DNA from: JBBTDV01 sp038042605
Lineage (GTDB): Bacteria; Bdellovibrionota; UBA1018
Direction: 5' to 3'
Length of the DNA: 52,806 bases
Assembly (NCBI GenBank): GCA_964358645.1
Contig: CAYHPW010000016.1
Span: 1 to 52,806 of the forward strand
Shown: piece after piece, positions 16,166 through 25,228 of the stretch
How positions within the stretch are numbered: the stretch's first letter is position 1
How the letters are laid out: each line of letters starts with the position of its first letter
Made by a program: the position numbers and the translations under genes
Notes under the pieces: generated by a model
Database searches by the model: none
Told to the model about the DNA's origin: nothing
Seen by the model: only the letters and a program-made list of their open reading frames with translations

Positions 16166-17180
16166 ACCAAGAATAGCCTTGGTAGGGGCAACTGGCGCCG
16201 TTGGACAGCAAATGCTGTCTATTTTAGAGTCAAGGCGGTTCCCGTTAGTGGATTTAATCGCATTTGCCTCACCACGTTCTGAGGGGCGCATTATCGCATT
16301 CAACGGAAAAGAATATAATTGCAATATCCTCAGGCGTGGTTGCTTTAAAGATGTTGATATCGCGTTCTTCGACGCTACGGATGCTGTTTCAACTGAGTGG
16401 GTTCCCCATGCAGCGGAGGCTGGCGCATGGGTGGTGGATAATTCAGCTTCCTTCAGGCTGAAGCCCTCCGTACCTCTTGTTGTACCGGAGATCAATGGCC
16501 ACATAGTGACCGATTCAGCAAAAAATACCGGTAAAATAATAGCAGGACCGAACTGTTCAACCGTCCAACTTACCATGGCACTTAAACCTCTTCACGATGT
16601 CGGCGGACTCAAACGCGTGGTAGTTTCCACATATCAAAGCACCAGTGGCGCGGGCAGCGCCGCAATGAGGGAACTGGCAACAAATACCCGCGCGACCTTG
16701 GATGGGCGGGAATCAATGGAGTTTGCATTCACTCATCAAATCGCATTCAACTCAATCCCACATATCGGAAGCTTTAGCGAAGATGGTTTTACAAGCGAAG
16801 AAAAAAAACTGATGAATGAAACTCGTAAGATCTTAGACTTGCCTGATCTAAAAATCTCGGCAACTGCAGTCAGAATACCTACTTTTAACTGCCACTGTGA
16901 GTCCGTAAATGTTGAACTACAACGGAAAATATCCGTGGAACAAGCCAGGGACGCTCTACGCTCACATCCTGGCATCACACTGGAAGACGAACCGACAAAA
17001 CATCTTTATCCAATGAATATAAATGCAGCAGGTCGCGACGCCGTGCATGTGGGAAGAATAAGAAAAGACCCTTCAATAGAGAATGGATTGATCCTCTGGA
17101 TAGTCTCGGATAATCTTAGGAAGGGAGCAGCGCTCAATGCCATCCAAATCGGTGAGCTTATTATTGGAAAAAACATTTAA
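16149..17180 (+). CDS. asd: Aspartate-semialdehyde dehydrogenase
   Basis: Asd reduces aspartyl-4-phosphate to the semialdehyde used for lysine, diaminopimelate, methionine and threonine. It has 343 residues. The NADP-binding opening is IALVGATGAVGQQML at 9-23, the active-site Cys lies in GPNCSTVQL near 133-141, and the substrate-binding Arg/His block is ISATAVRIPTFNCHCESVNVE. It overlaps the end of pssA by 17 bp, and the next gene starts inside its 3' end. Placement with phospholipid genes is unusual but occurs in compact operons. Confidence 0.96.
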   Translation: MNQILKPRIALVGATGAVGQQMLSILESRRFPLVDLIAFASPRSEGRIIAFNGKEYNCNILRRGCFKDVDIAFFDATDAVSTEWVPHAAEAGAWVVDNSASFRLKPSVPLVVPEINGHIVTDSAKNTGKIIAGPNCSTVQLTMALKPLHDVGGLKRVVVSTYQSTSGAGSAAMRELATNTRATLDGRESMEFAFTHQIAFNSIPHIGSFSEDGFTSEEKKLMNETRKILDLPDLKISATAVRIPTFNCHCESVNVELQRKISVEQARDALRSHPGITLEDEPTKHLYPMNINAAGRDAVHVGRIRKDPSIENGLILWIVSDNLRKGAALNAIQIGELIIGKNI

Positions 17181-18615
17181 AAATACCACCGCCACAGCAA
17201 TTGCCATATTTTTTTTCCATCCAGCATTTGCGACTGTAACTGTCGCACCCGCCAACGGCGGCAGCACGGTAGGCGGCATCGCATATTACGCCGTAGTATC
17301 AGATACCATCACGAGCTTGAATGCAGCCAATAATTCATGGTTCTATGACATAGACCCAAACTATAACTTCCCGAGAACGCCATTCAACATTAGCAGGACA
17401 GCTGAAACCGATACATCCGGCAGACCAAACATCTTTCTTTTTAACTTATCGTCAAACAAATCGTTTTCATTGCAAGCAAGCGAACAACTCGTACTCATGA
17501 TCACGGTAAACGGAACTGCAAGCGGAAAATCCCTTTTCGTGCCGATCACTACAGCAGGCAGTGATGACTGCACGGACGCGACCTGCCAAGCTAAACAACA
17601 GGTTGCCACAACCTCTAGAACACATTATTTCGCCGCAAAATATACTCAAGGCTCTCAAGTCCAAATCGGTTTTTATCCTTCAGCAATTTGCCAGGATTTT
17701 GTTGACCAAGGAGAAACCCCTAGCGCATGTGAATCAGTTGGAACTCTTTCACCCGGAAGCGCAGCTAACAACGGATCAGCCAAACGAATGACGCTCACAT
17801 TTGGAATATACAAAGCGTCTAATTCCACAGACTCCCCAGATAAAAATGCCACCGCATTGGATACCGGTGAGCTCGGCTTAAACTTCCAGGTCGATGCCCC
17901 CAATCTGACATGTCCTGATTTAAAAAATATTTATTTCCCAGGCGATACCGAAATTTTTGTTACAGCCAACACCTTTGCCAACTCAATGGGTACTGGCACC
18001 GGAACTTTTGCCAGCGGTCGTGCGCCTGCTACTACACTTATAGTAGCTGGTAATGATGGTGCAGCCGCTGATGTAACATCACAGTTCAATAGCAATAACG
18101 CTCTTATCAGCAGGGTTGGGATAAATGACAGTCAAGTGGCGATCGGTGGCTTTAAAAATACTACTAACGGCTCTGATAATTCGTACCAGATAGGTTTCAT
18201 GGTCAGGGATGCCACAGGGCTTATTGCAAGCTCCAATTGTGCTATTACCGGTATACAAACTTCCGCCATTCAAGGTTTCCTGCAAAAAAGCGATTGTTTC
18301 ATAGCATCAGCTGCATTCATGTCTACTGACGGATGGCCAATAAACATATTCAGAAATTTTCGCGACAATCATCTAAAAAAGTATAAACTTGGGCGTTTAT
18401 TCGTACGATATTATTACCAATGGTCACCGCATGCAGCGGCGTGGATTCTTAAAAACCCCATAACACGCCTTCCTGTTTTAACAGTGCTTATTCCTATAGA
18501 AGCATCTGTTTGGCTTATTTTAAATATGCCACTGCTGATTATCTTACAGGCAGCAGCGGCGCTCTTATATATCTTAATTGCCAAACATCGCCACATCTGG
18601 GGCCAAATACCATGA
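17137..18615 (+). CDS. Secreted protein with CFI-box C-terminal sorting region
   Basis: This 492-residue exported protein has an N-terminal signal sequence (TATAIAIFFFHPAFA, cleavage near residue 32). It has a large Ser/Thr/Asn-rich body with scattered cysteines and a C-terminal segment beginning DCFIASAAFMSTDGWPINIF and continuing with FRNFRD, FVRYYYQWSP and two hydrophobic helices. That tail is the CFI-box-CTERM arrangement (C-F-I-A-x-A, then an F-R-D helix and membrane segments) found on surface proteins of many deltaproteobacteria. The ATG lies 44 bp inside asd; a TTG at 17164 (codon 10) would also leave a workable signal peptide. The next gene, a beta-barrel, starts at its stop codon. 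The body has no recognised fold. Confidence 0.75.
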   Translation: MPSKSVSLLLEKTFKNTTATAIAIFFFHPAFATVTVAPANGGSTVGGIAYYAVVSDTITSLNAANNSWFYDIDPNYNFPRTPFNISRTAETDTSGRPNIFLFNLSSNKSFSLQASEQLVLMITVNGTASGKSLFVPITTAGSDDCTDATCQAKQQVATTSRTHYFAAKYTQGSQVQIGFYPSAICQDFVDQGETPSACESVGTLSPGSAANNGSAKRMTLTFGIYKASNSTDSPDKNATALDTGELGLNFQVDAPNLTCPDLKNIYFPGDTEIFVTANTFANSMGTGTGTFASGRAPATTLIVAGNDGAAADVTSQFNSNNALISRVGINDSQVAIGGFKNTTNGSDNSYQIGFMVRDATGLIASSNCAITGIQTSAIQGFLQKSDCFIASAAFMSTDGWPINIFRNFRDNHLKKYKLGRLFVRYYYQWSPHAAAWILKNPITRLPVLTVLIPIEASVWLILNMPLLIILQAAAALLYILIAKHRHIWGQIP

Positions 18616-19607
18616 CAAAGTATGCTCTGTATATTTCGATATTGGTATTTTCAGGTTCTTTGCTGGAAAAGTACGGATTTTGCAATTTACCATCCAATCA
18701 GCCTTATATCGACTCACTGAAAGAGGAACTAAATGTAAATGACGAATCTGAATCATTTATTAACTCCGTCAAAAAAAAGTTCCAGCAAGAAGAAAATAGC
18801 ACTACTAGCAGTTATATAGAGGAACTTAAAGCTACAGACGCCAATAGCGGCAGGACAGATGAATCCACCGGTTACACCGAAAAGGAAAAAGCAAAACTTT
18901 CCACAACACCAACGGGTGGCGCAATAGAAGCATTGAACCAGGGACGCTCCCAACTCCATGCAAGGATAGAAGGCGATATCAGGCATGCGTTAGGAGTACG
19001 TATCGGCACGTCAACAATACGAGATATTACCGCCTCAGCAGGGGCTGGGCTCAGATTTTTTAACGATGTATATGGTACCGGATGGGCGCCTGATATAACG
19101 TTCATGTACGAGTTCCAACCATTCCATAGCGAGTGGTTTGGTAACATAGGCTTAGTTTTTGGAGCAGGCGTAGCGTATTACAGTGGCTATGGCTCTTTTC
19201 AATTCCAACTCACGAATGCGCAAGATGGAAACAGTCCTTTTCCGGCCACTTCTCACACAAAATTCCAGTTTTTCTCCGTCCCATTGACAGCAGCGCTTGA
19301 TTACAGATTAAATCTTTTCCGCGTCTTCAGGCCATTTATCTTAGCTGGACCCACAGTCATAAGCTATTTCGAATCCAGGAATGATTCAGTCAGCGGGCAT
19401 AGAGGCAGATCAACTGGGTTGTTATTTTCCGGAGGTGTAGCTGTACTTCTTGATTGGTTCAGCAAGAGTTCGGCATGGGATCTTTATGCTGAGCATAGCG
19501 TAAAACATTATTACATGACACTTGAATATAATAGGATTTCACCGCTATCAGGAGGAGTGCGTTTTGCAGTTTCAGGAATATACGCCGGGCTAACATTCGA
19601 GTATTGA
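18612..19607 (+). CDS. Outer-membrane beta-barrel protein
   Basis: This 331-residue protein is likely to sit in the outer membrane. A short hydrophobic leader (YALYISILVFSGSL) is followed by a Glu/Lys/Ser-rich region with coiled-coil character (about 30-110). The C-terminal half has alternating aromatic and polar strands with glycine (GLRFFNDVYGTGWAPDITFM, IGLVFGAGVAYYSGYGSFQF) and ends in Tyr (AGLTFEY), typical of barrels. The start at 18612 forms an ATGA overlap with the preceding CFI-box gene, which argues for coupled expression. Upstream in-frame codons would put 34 unrelated residues before the leader. Its role could be to anchor or export the CFI-box protein; that is a guess. Confidence 0.7.
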   Translation: MTKYALYISILVFSGSLLEKYGFCNLPSNQPYIDSLKEELNVNDESESFINSVKKKFQQEENSTTSSYIEELKATDANSGRTDESTGYTEKEKAKLSTTPTGGAIEALNQGRSQLHARIEGDIRHALGVRIGTSTIRDITASAGAGLRFFNDVYGTGWAPDITFMYEFQPFHSEWFGNIGLVFGAGVAYYSGYGSFQFQLTNAQDGNSPFPATSHTKFQFFSVPLTAALDYRLNLFRVFRPFILAGPTVISYFESRNDSVSGHRGRSTGLLFSGGVAVLLDWFSKSSAWDLYAEHSVKHYYMTLEYNRISPLSGGVRFAVSGIYAGLTFEY

Positions 19608-20446
19608 CGTTGCCACCTCTAAATATGCTCTTTAAATATGCCGCACATTTAGCATACGACGGAACTGATTACTGCGGATGGCAAAAGCAAAAGGGATCAG
19701 CAGCAGCCGGGAAACCAAGCCTTCAACTTACCGTCGAAAAATCAGTTTCAAAACTGACCTCAGAAGAGGTTTCAATCGTTGCAAGCGGCCGCACCGATTC
19801 AGGAGTGCATGCTTCAGGACAGGTGGTGCATTTTGTTGTTTCAAAAAAAGCCTGGGACACTAATATCCTAAAAAATGGCCTCAACTCACTGTTACCTAAA
19901 AATATCCGTATTATCGAAGTAAGAAATGTTCCGCTTGATTTCCATGCGCAAAGAACCGCTTGCCGCAAACAATACAGCTATTACTTCCAGCAGGGTCCAT
20001 GTCCCTTGCCACACATCGACCATTTCAGTTGGTGGATCAGAAAAAAACTTGATGCCAGCGCCATGGAAGAGGCCCTGCAGTCGTTGATTGGAGAACATGA
20101 CTTTAAACCTTTCCAAGCTGCGGGCGCAAAGCCTGGCAAAACCATTCGTACAATCCTTGAAGCAGATATAAAAGCTGAGCCAGTTTGTTTCCCGGCATGC
20201 ATATCAGATAACTTTCACTTTATAAGAATGAGATTGGTAGGAAACGGCTTTTTAAAACAGATGGTCAGGGGTATTGCTGGTACATTATTACAAGTGGGCG
20301 AGGGTCGCCGCAGTTCAGACTGCATCGAAAGAATTATTAAAAATGGTAAGCGTAGCGATGTCGGCCCCACAGCCCCAGCCAGGGGGCTTTGGCTTGAACG
20401 CGTCTGGTATCCAAAACAGTTTGGATTGGAATGGGATGAAAAGTGA
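19604..20446 (+). CDS. truA: tRNA pseudouridine synthase A
   Basis: TruA makes pseudouridine at positions 38-40 of the anticodon stem-loop of many tRNAs. The catalytic Asp lies in VASGRTDSGVHASGQVVHF, and the opening AHLAYDGTDYCGWQKQ and late block FHFIRMRLVGNGFLKQMVRG are diagnostic. The start is uncertain: TTG at 19604 overlaps the barrel gene stop (TTGA), while the first ATG is at 19625, close to where the family usually begins. An insertion (KAKGISS-like region after WQKQK) is typical variation. The FliG-like gene overlaps its stop. Confidence 0.93.
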   Translation: MTLPPLNMLFKYAAHLAYDGTDYCGWQKQKGSAAAGKPSLQLTVEKSVSKLTSEEVSIVASGRTDSGVHASGQVVHFVVSKKAWDTNILKNGLNSLLPKNIRIIEVRNVPLDFHAQRTACRKQYSYYFQQGPCPLPHIDHFSWWIRKKLDASAMEEALQSLIGEHDFKPFQAAGAKPGKTIRTILEADIKAEPVCFPACISDNFHFIRMRLVGNGFLKQMVRGIAGTLLQVGEGRRSSDCIERIIKNGKRSDVGPTAPARGLWLERVWYPKQFGLEWDEK

Positions 20447-20865
20447 CTAAGAATATTAAAAGCGGCTTCCGTGGTGGGGTCAGGGCTGCAGCTGAATTGT
20501 TAAATATGCTCGATCCTGAGCTTCGTGAAAAAATCCTAGCCAATGTCAAGACTCAAGACCCACAGATGGCCGATAAGATCAGAAACCAGATGTTTACGTT
20601 TGAAGACATAGCGCTACTCGATGAGCGTTCAATGCAAATACTGCTTCGCGAAGCTCCCGCACAATTACTTGCGCTAGCAATGCGCAAGACATCCGATGAC
20701 ATGCAAAAAACCATTTTTAGCAATCTCTCAAACCGCGCAGGACAAATACTCAGGGATGAAATAGATTCACAAGGGAAGCGCAGATTATCTGAAGTAACAG
20801 CGGCGCAAGCTGAAATAGTGAAGATAACAAAACGCCTCATTAATGAAGGTAAAATCAGCCGTTAA
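20443..20865 (+). CDS. Stand-alone FliG C-terminal-domain protein
   Basis: This 140-residue protein matches the part of FliG from the middle-domain GGV block to the C-terminus: GGVRAAAELLNMLDPELREK, FEDIALLDERSMQILLREAP, and NLSNRAGQILRDEIDSQGKR. It lacks the FliG N-terminal region that binds FliF. The torque-helix charges are largely kept (NRAG Arg, RDE acidic pair, RRLSE Arg). No other flagellar gene is near. The GTG start overlaps the truA stop by four bases. It may serve a non-flagellar motor, bind a stator-like protein, or be a relic. It ends three bp from the convergent amidohydrolase. Confidence 0.8.
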   Translation: MTKNIKSGFRGGVRAAAELLNMLDPELREKILANVKTQDPQMADKIRNQMFTFEDIALLDERSMQILLREAPAQLLALAMRKTSDDMQKTIFSNLSNRAGQILRDEIDSQGKRRLSEVTAAQAEIVKITKRLINEGKISR

Positions 20866-20868
20866 AAA

Positions 20869-22941
20869 TTATTTTTCTCCCTCGTCTTTTGCTTCTTCTT
20901 CATCGGAATCCTCGCCATCTGACAACAACGGATTCCATGTTTCCAATAATTTTGTATCCACCCTGAGCTTCCCGCGCTGACGTGCGTTTTGTTCGAGCTC
21001 ATCCTCAACAAACCTGGCAAAACGCTCATTGTACTTATCGTCCTCACAAGAATAAACCGGGTCAAGACTGACAAGATTTGCTATTTCCGACTGCTTGCCG
21101 CCAGCTTTCACCTGCTCGGCATACGCACCGAACTTGGATGTCAGCTCGTCTGACAGGCCTTGCGCGGTTGTCGGATAACTCATGTTCTTTTCATTGCCAA
21201 GTGACCTTAGTGCTTTTTGAAAACCACATCGAGCGTTCTTCACCAGAGGCATGGCTTCTGGCTTAGAGGCATCACCCATGGCTACTGAAACCTTTTCAAT
21301 AACGTCACGGTCTCCATAAGCAGGTTCGCCACTCAGTACCACGAGTTTGACATCAGCTTGACTGGCCTGGATGAGTGTTTTGTATGGGTCTGATTTTTTC
21401 TTCTTCTTGACTATCAACAAATCAGCCTGGTAGCCGGCTTCGACTTTCCCGATGACGTGATCAAGCCTTACGGCACGTGCGGCATTAATCGTTGCCATAT
21501 TTACCAAATCCTTGTTTGTGACTGATTTTATGCCTTCCCTGTCTAGATAACGCCTGGCGATTTTAAGCTCGTCGAGTAATGTTTTACTGCCGGTCGGGCT
21601 CCAGTCGGCCCCGATAGCCAAGTTCACGCCAGCCGATCTTGCAGCCTCTACATCTAGTGTTTCGCCATACAAAAGAAGATTAGAAAACGGGGACCAGACT
21701 ATAGAAATATCATTTGCCGTGGCATCTTTAAAATCTTCATCATCCAATCCAACGCCATGTATGATTACAAGTCCCTTCTCGGCCAATCCGAATTTTTTAG
21801 CATACTTATATTCAGTACGATTATATGCGTCCTTGCGCTGTCCCTCGGATAAATGCACCATGAGACCCAATGCATCCGGCAGATTAAAATATTTTATGGC
21901 ACTCTTTCTAACTCCTGTTTCAAACTGGCCTATGTATCTGCGAACCTTGCCATCGACGGTAAGGACACCTCCTTTAGTCAAAAATTCATAAGCCTTAGCC
22001 TCATTGCCGGAGGCGGCAAGATAACCTTTTGAATCACCTGCGCCAAAAAGCCAAACAGACATATTAGCAATTTGCTTATCAATGGCAAAACCTGGGAGCT
22101 TATGCGGTTCTCCGGCTAGAAAACTTTTGATTTTTGGAACCATTGAATTAAATGTTTCCAAAGAATTTCCAGACAAGCCCACACCGAAATCATCACTAAC
22201 AAGAAGTTTTAGTCCATTAGCCAAGTTATGTGGCTCTGCCACAAAATCATTAACCCAATCAGTAACACCGCTCTCATGTAACATCTGAAGATAAGCTTCG
22301 TCGTACGTAATCCCGTTCTTACTCATCAGAGGTGCTATAAGCGGCTCAAAAACCGCTCGGACCAGTCCTGGCATAACCATGTCCGTCATACCCCTAACTG
22401 TCTGGGTTAACCCATACTCATTGGGGAGCTCAAGGTTATGAATGCCAAAATCCTTAGCACATTTCTTATCCCCGCCTATTCCCTGAAAAGATGTAATTCC
22501 GCCTGATAATGCTTTTATTTCAGCCCACCTTACAGCCGAGCAGATGCTATCACCCTTGATCGCCCGCATATTGAAACTCACAGCGTCCTTATATGGTGGA
22601 AATTTTTCCCTCCATTCAAATCTGTTCTTAAACTGTCCCCGTGCTCGGTCCCATAACGGCAGGATGTTGTATTTGATATGGCCGTGCATATCGATCAAAC
22701 CAGGAAAAATGAGATCATCTGTTTTGACTTGGAGTATACTTTCATCTACATCTGGTTTGCTTTCTGAAACCGTAACTATTTTATTCCCTTCAATGGTTAA
22801 AAAAACTCTCTTGGTAGGACTAGAGTGCAGATATCCGCTTAAAATCCATTTTTTTGATTGCTCGCCCTGCTCCGATGAGCTGGCGGCTATTAATGACATT
22901 GAGATAAGAGCTAAAAACAACTGATAGCTTTTTTTAATCAT
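20869..22941 (-). CDS. Exported metal-dependent amidohydrolase
   Basis: This large hydrolase (690 residues) of the amidohydrolase superfamily would act in the periplasm or outside the cell. The start at 22941 was chosen because GAGG sits six nt upstream. A signal peptide occupies 1-22 (YQLFLALISMSLIAASSS). Metal ligands expected for a cytosine- or guanine-deaminase-like TIM barrel are all visible: HGH at 86-88, His363 in MVHLSEG, His395 in IIHGVGL, and Asp446 in GADWSPTG. A beta-sandwich surrounds them (TIEGNKIV early, GYQADLLIV late). A roughly 150-residue insertion between the first two ligand sites and an acidic tail (DSDEEEAKDEGEK) are unusual. The substrate is unknown; deaminase, imidase and peptidase activities are all possible. 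Confidence 0.8.
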   Translation of the reverse strand: MIKKSYQLFLALISMSLIAASSSEQGEQSKKWILSGYLHSSPTKRVFLTIEGNKIVTVSESKPDVDESILQVKTDDLIFPGLIDMHGHIKYNILPLWDRARGQFKNRFEWREKFPPYKDAVSFNMRAIKGDSICSAVRWAEIKALSGGITSFQGIGGDKKCAKDFGIHNLELPNEYGLTQTVRGMTDMVMPGLVRAVFEPLIAPLMSKNGITYDEAYLQMLHESGVTDWVNDFVAEPHNLANGLKLLVSDDFGVGLSGNSLETFNSMVPKIKSFLAGEPHKLPGFAIDKQIANMSVWLFGAGDSKGYLAASGNEAKAYEFLTKGGVLTVDGKVRRYIGQFETGVRKSAIKYFNLPDALGLMVHLSEGQRKDAYNRTEYKYAKKFGLAEKGLVIIHGVGLDDEDFKDATANDISIVWSPFSNLLLYGETLDVEAARSAGVNLAIGADWSPTGSKTLLDELKIARRYLDREGIKSVTNKDLVNMATINAARAVRLDHVIGKVEAGYQADLLIVKKKKKSDPYKTLIQASQADVKLVVLSGEPAYGDRDVIEKVSVAMGDASKPEAMPLVKNARCGFQKALRSLGNEKNMSYPTTAQGLSDELTSKFGAYAEQVKAGGKQSEIANLVSLDPVYSCEDDKYNERFARFVEDELEQNARQRGKLRVDTKLLETWNPLLSDGEDSDEEEAKDEGEK

Positions 22942-22996
22942 ATACATCCTCACAGATAGGCTTATATATAATACATAAATGATTTAGTACAGTAAT

Positions 22997-23011
22997 TAAT
23001 GCTATGCATTA
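22997..23011. promoter_or_regulatory. Inverted repeat in divergent intergenic region
   Basis: TAATGC and GCATTA flank TAT between the divergent amidohydrolase and UDG-like genes, in an AT-rich 172-bp gap. It could be a shared operator. The arms are short and AT-rich, so the call is weak. Confidence 0.25.
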
Positions 23012-23113
23012 TGTTAGTTATTTCAATATGTTACGCTATTATAAAAAACTATATGGTGCTTTTTAGTTTTAGCCATAGACTATTAACTTGGGCATATTCG
23101 AAGGGGGATAGAA

Positions 23114-25228
23114 ATGAATAATCACTTTTTATTAGCAATTAGCACGATCACGACTTTAGTAGCTTTGTTTAGTAATTCTTGCAGCACCGGACACCAAGCC
23201 GCTCGCCACCTTTCAAGCGAAGAAGAAGCCATCATTGAAGAAAATGATGATGAAGGCGAGGACGAAGAAGTCCTTCTAGAAACCAGAACCAAAATATCAC
23301 TTAGAGGCTCACCAGCCGAATATGACCCAGGCCCACCAATTGATTCAAAATGGCCGGATCTTTTTGCTGATGTACTCAATTACCGTGCGTATGGAAAAGA
23401 TTTCTTCGGAGGATCGCGTGATAAATTCAGATGGTCGTTTGGTCCAATGTTCTACAGAGGCAGGCTTACACCAGATAGCGTAAAAGTCTTCATAGTCGGC
23501 CAGGAAGGCGCGCAGGACGAAAACGTTTCAAACCGATCATTCACCGGTTCAACCGGAACAAAAATGCAAAACTTCCTTAATGCCATAGGTATTAACAAAA
23601 GTTATCTATTCATGAACACCTTTGTTTACACCATAAATGGCCAATATGGCGCAAAAGATGGCCCAGACAAGAAAATCGTCGTAATAGCTCAAAACGAAAA
23701 CAGTACAATTGTCCAACAGCGGCACAGGATGTTTGATTACATGCTGGAAACAAACAAAGATAGCCTGGCTTTGATTATAGGCGTAGGCACCGCTGGAAAA
23801 GATTCCGTGGTGACATGGGTTAAATCACATGGTGGAAAATGTGAAAAAATCACGGAATGTGACGCTACAGTTCTTGGAAAGAAAGTTAAGGTGATAGGAT
23901 TGGTTCATCCAGGAGGCGCCAGCGGTCGTAACGGCGGAAATGCGCAGGGAGCCAATATCAAAGTTGACTTCAATAATAAATTCTCACTGGTTTCCGATTG
24001 GCTTGAGGATGACCAAAATTGGCTCCTAGCTGATAGCGACGCAGCACCTAAGAATGAACGCAAATTTTCATACAAAGATGCCCCAATTCCTCACAGGGAT
24101 TTCGCATTTGGTACACCCTGGAGAATGGGCAGGGAAGGCACTTCATCAAATCGTAAGGACCGTTATCCATCTAGCGAATACCGATCGATTCAGGTCTACT
24201 CAGATGACGGCTGTTACAATGGCACACAAAAAAACGAAAAGGGAAAGTGCTTACGTGATAAATCAATAAAAGCCGAAGAAGGGGGCAAATTAGATGAAAT
24301 AGCCCCACGCGAACCTCTTGAATACAAAACTCCAGCCGATCTCACCTCCTCAGTGCCAGAAATGGCTTCTGAAGACGTGGCATGGGAAAGCCCAAAGAGC
24401 CAAGAAGGTCGCCGTCAATTTGATCCAGGGCCAGGGACTTTTTCTAAGGTCCTGACCGGTCAGCTCCAAGGATATGCATGGCCTGACTTCAATAGCCTTG
24501 GTGTTACCTCACATCCATCATGGGGCAATACGCAGATTTACAGAGGGAGGCTTGATCTGGCACGAGTACTCATACTGGCCGACCAGGAATCCAATGATGA
24601 CATATTCTCAGGACGCGCACTCACCGGATCAGGAGGCCAAAGACTTCAAAGCTTCTTGAACGCCATTGGCATAAATACATATTATGGCATCGTAAGAACT
24701 CTCCCTGTTGACACAATGGACCTTGATACGAGCAAGGTTATAAGTATCGCGACAAATCCGGAGGTCAGCAAAGTAAGGGGAAAAATCTTCGAAACCATAC
24801 TTGCTCAGAAAGATACGCAATTGATACTCGCAGTGGGCCCGGTTGCAAAAGCAGCAATGGGTTCAATAAAAACTTCATTGCCTGTTGTGTATCTCGATTT
24901 CCCTGATGATGCCAAACAACATGTGAAACAATGGCAGGGAACCATACAACAGATCAAGAAACTTGGCCTAAAACCTGATAGCGGCGCTAAAGCTTCATGG
25001 AAGTACGATGGCAAGACAACATCTATCCCACGGTTTGATTTACCGAACCAGACAAGATGGTGGATCGGTGTTTCTGGGACCCGCTCAGCAAGGCCATTTA
25101 ACAAGAAAACAAAACAGTGGGATCCAAATTATTACAAAGTATATGCACCGGACTGGGTTATGAAAGCCCAACCGAAGCCACTTTCTGACGCAGAGAAGGA
25201 TACACTGAAAATATTAAAAAACTTCTAA
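23114..25228 (+). CDS. Exported protein with two uracil-DNA-glycosylase-like repeats
   Basis: This 704-residue protein has a hydrophobic export signal ending FSNSC (a non-ideal lipobox, Cys23), then a very acidic linker (EEEAIIEENDDEGEDEE). Two homologous halves follow at about 70-305 and 437-640. Repeat 1 reads VKVFIVGQEGAQDENVSN with RSFTGSTGTKMQNFLNAIGI, and later GLVHPGGASGRNGG. This resembles the family 4/5 UDG pattern (GExPGxxED, PFVG.AG..L, and the HPS motif). Repeat 2 reads RVLILADQESNDDIFSGRAL then TGSGGQRLQSFLNAIGI, but its second motif is degenerate (VVYLDFPDDA, no His-Pro). Each half starts with a DPGP segment and FYRGRL/IYRGRL. AGGGGGA precedes the ATG. Export of a UDG-like fold is unexpected; it may bind nucleotides or nucleic acid outside the cell. 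Its stop abuts that of the convergent PLD gene. Confidence 0.65.
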   Translation: MNNHFLLAISTITTLVALFSNSCSTGHQAARHLSSEEEAIIEENDDEGEDEEVLLETRTKISLRGSPAEYDPGPPIDSKWPDLFADVLNYRAYGKDFFGGSRDKFRWSFGPMFYRGRLTPDSVKVFIVGQEGAQDENVSNRSFTGSTGTKMQNFLNAIGINKSYLFMNTFVYTINGQYGAKDGPDKKIVVIAQNENSTIVQQRHRMFDYMLETNKDSLALIIGVGTAGKDSVVTWVKSHGGKCEKITECDATVLGKKVKVIGLVHPGGASGRNGGNAQGANIKVDFNNKFSLVSDWLEDDQNWLLADSDAAPKNERKFSYKDAPIPHRDFAFGTPWRMGREGTSSNRKDRYPSSEYRSIQVYSDDGCYNGTQKNEKGKCLRDKSIKAEEGGKLDEIAPREPLEYKTPADLTSSVPEMASEDVAWESPKSQEGRRQFDPGPGTFSKVLTGQLQGYAWPDFNSLGVTSHPSWGNTQIYRGRLDLARVLILADQESNDDIFSGRALTGSGGQRLQSFLNAIGINTYYGIVRTLPVDTMDLDTSKVISIATNPEVSKVRGKIFETILAQKDTQLILAVGPVAKAAMGSIKTSLPVVYLDFPDDAKQHVKQWQGTIQQIKKLGLKPDSGAKASWKYDGKTTSIPRFDLPNQTRWWIGVSGTRSARPFNKKTKQWDPNYYKVYAPDWVMKAQPKPLSDAEKDTLKILKNF

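Noticed and set aside
18510..18611. Longer N-terminus for the beta-barrel gene
   Set aside because: The extra 34 residues are read out of frame inside the CFI-box gene, and the ATG at 18612 gives a proper leader and a coupled ATGA start.
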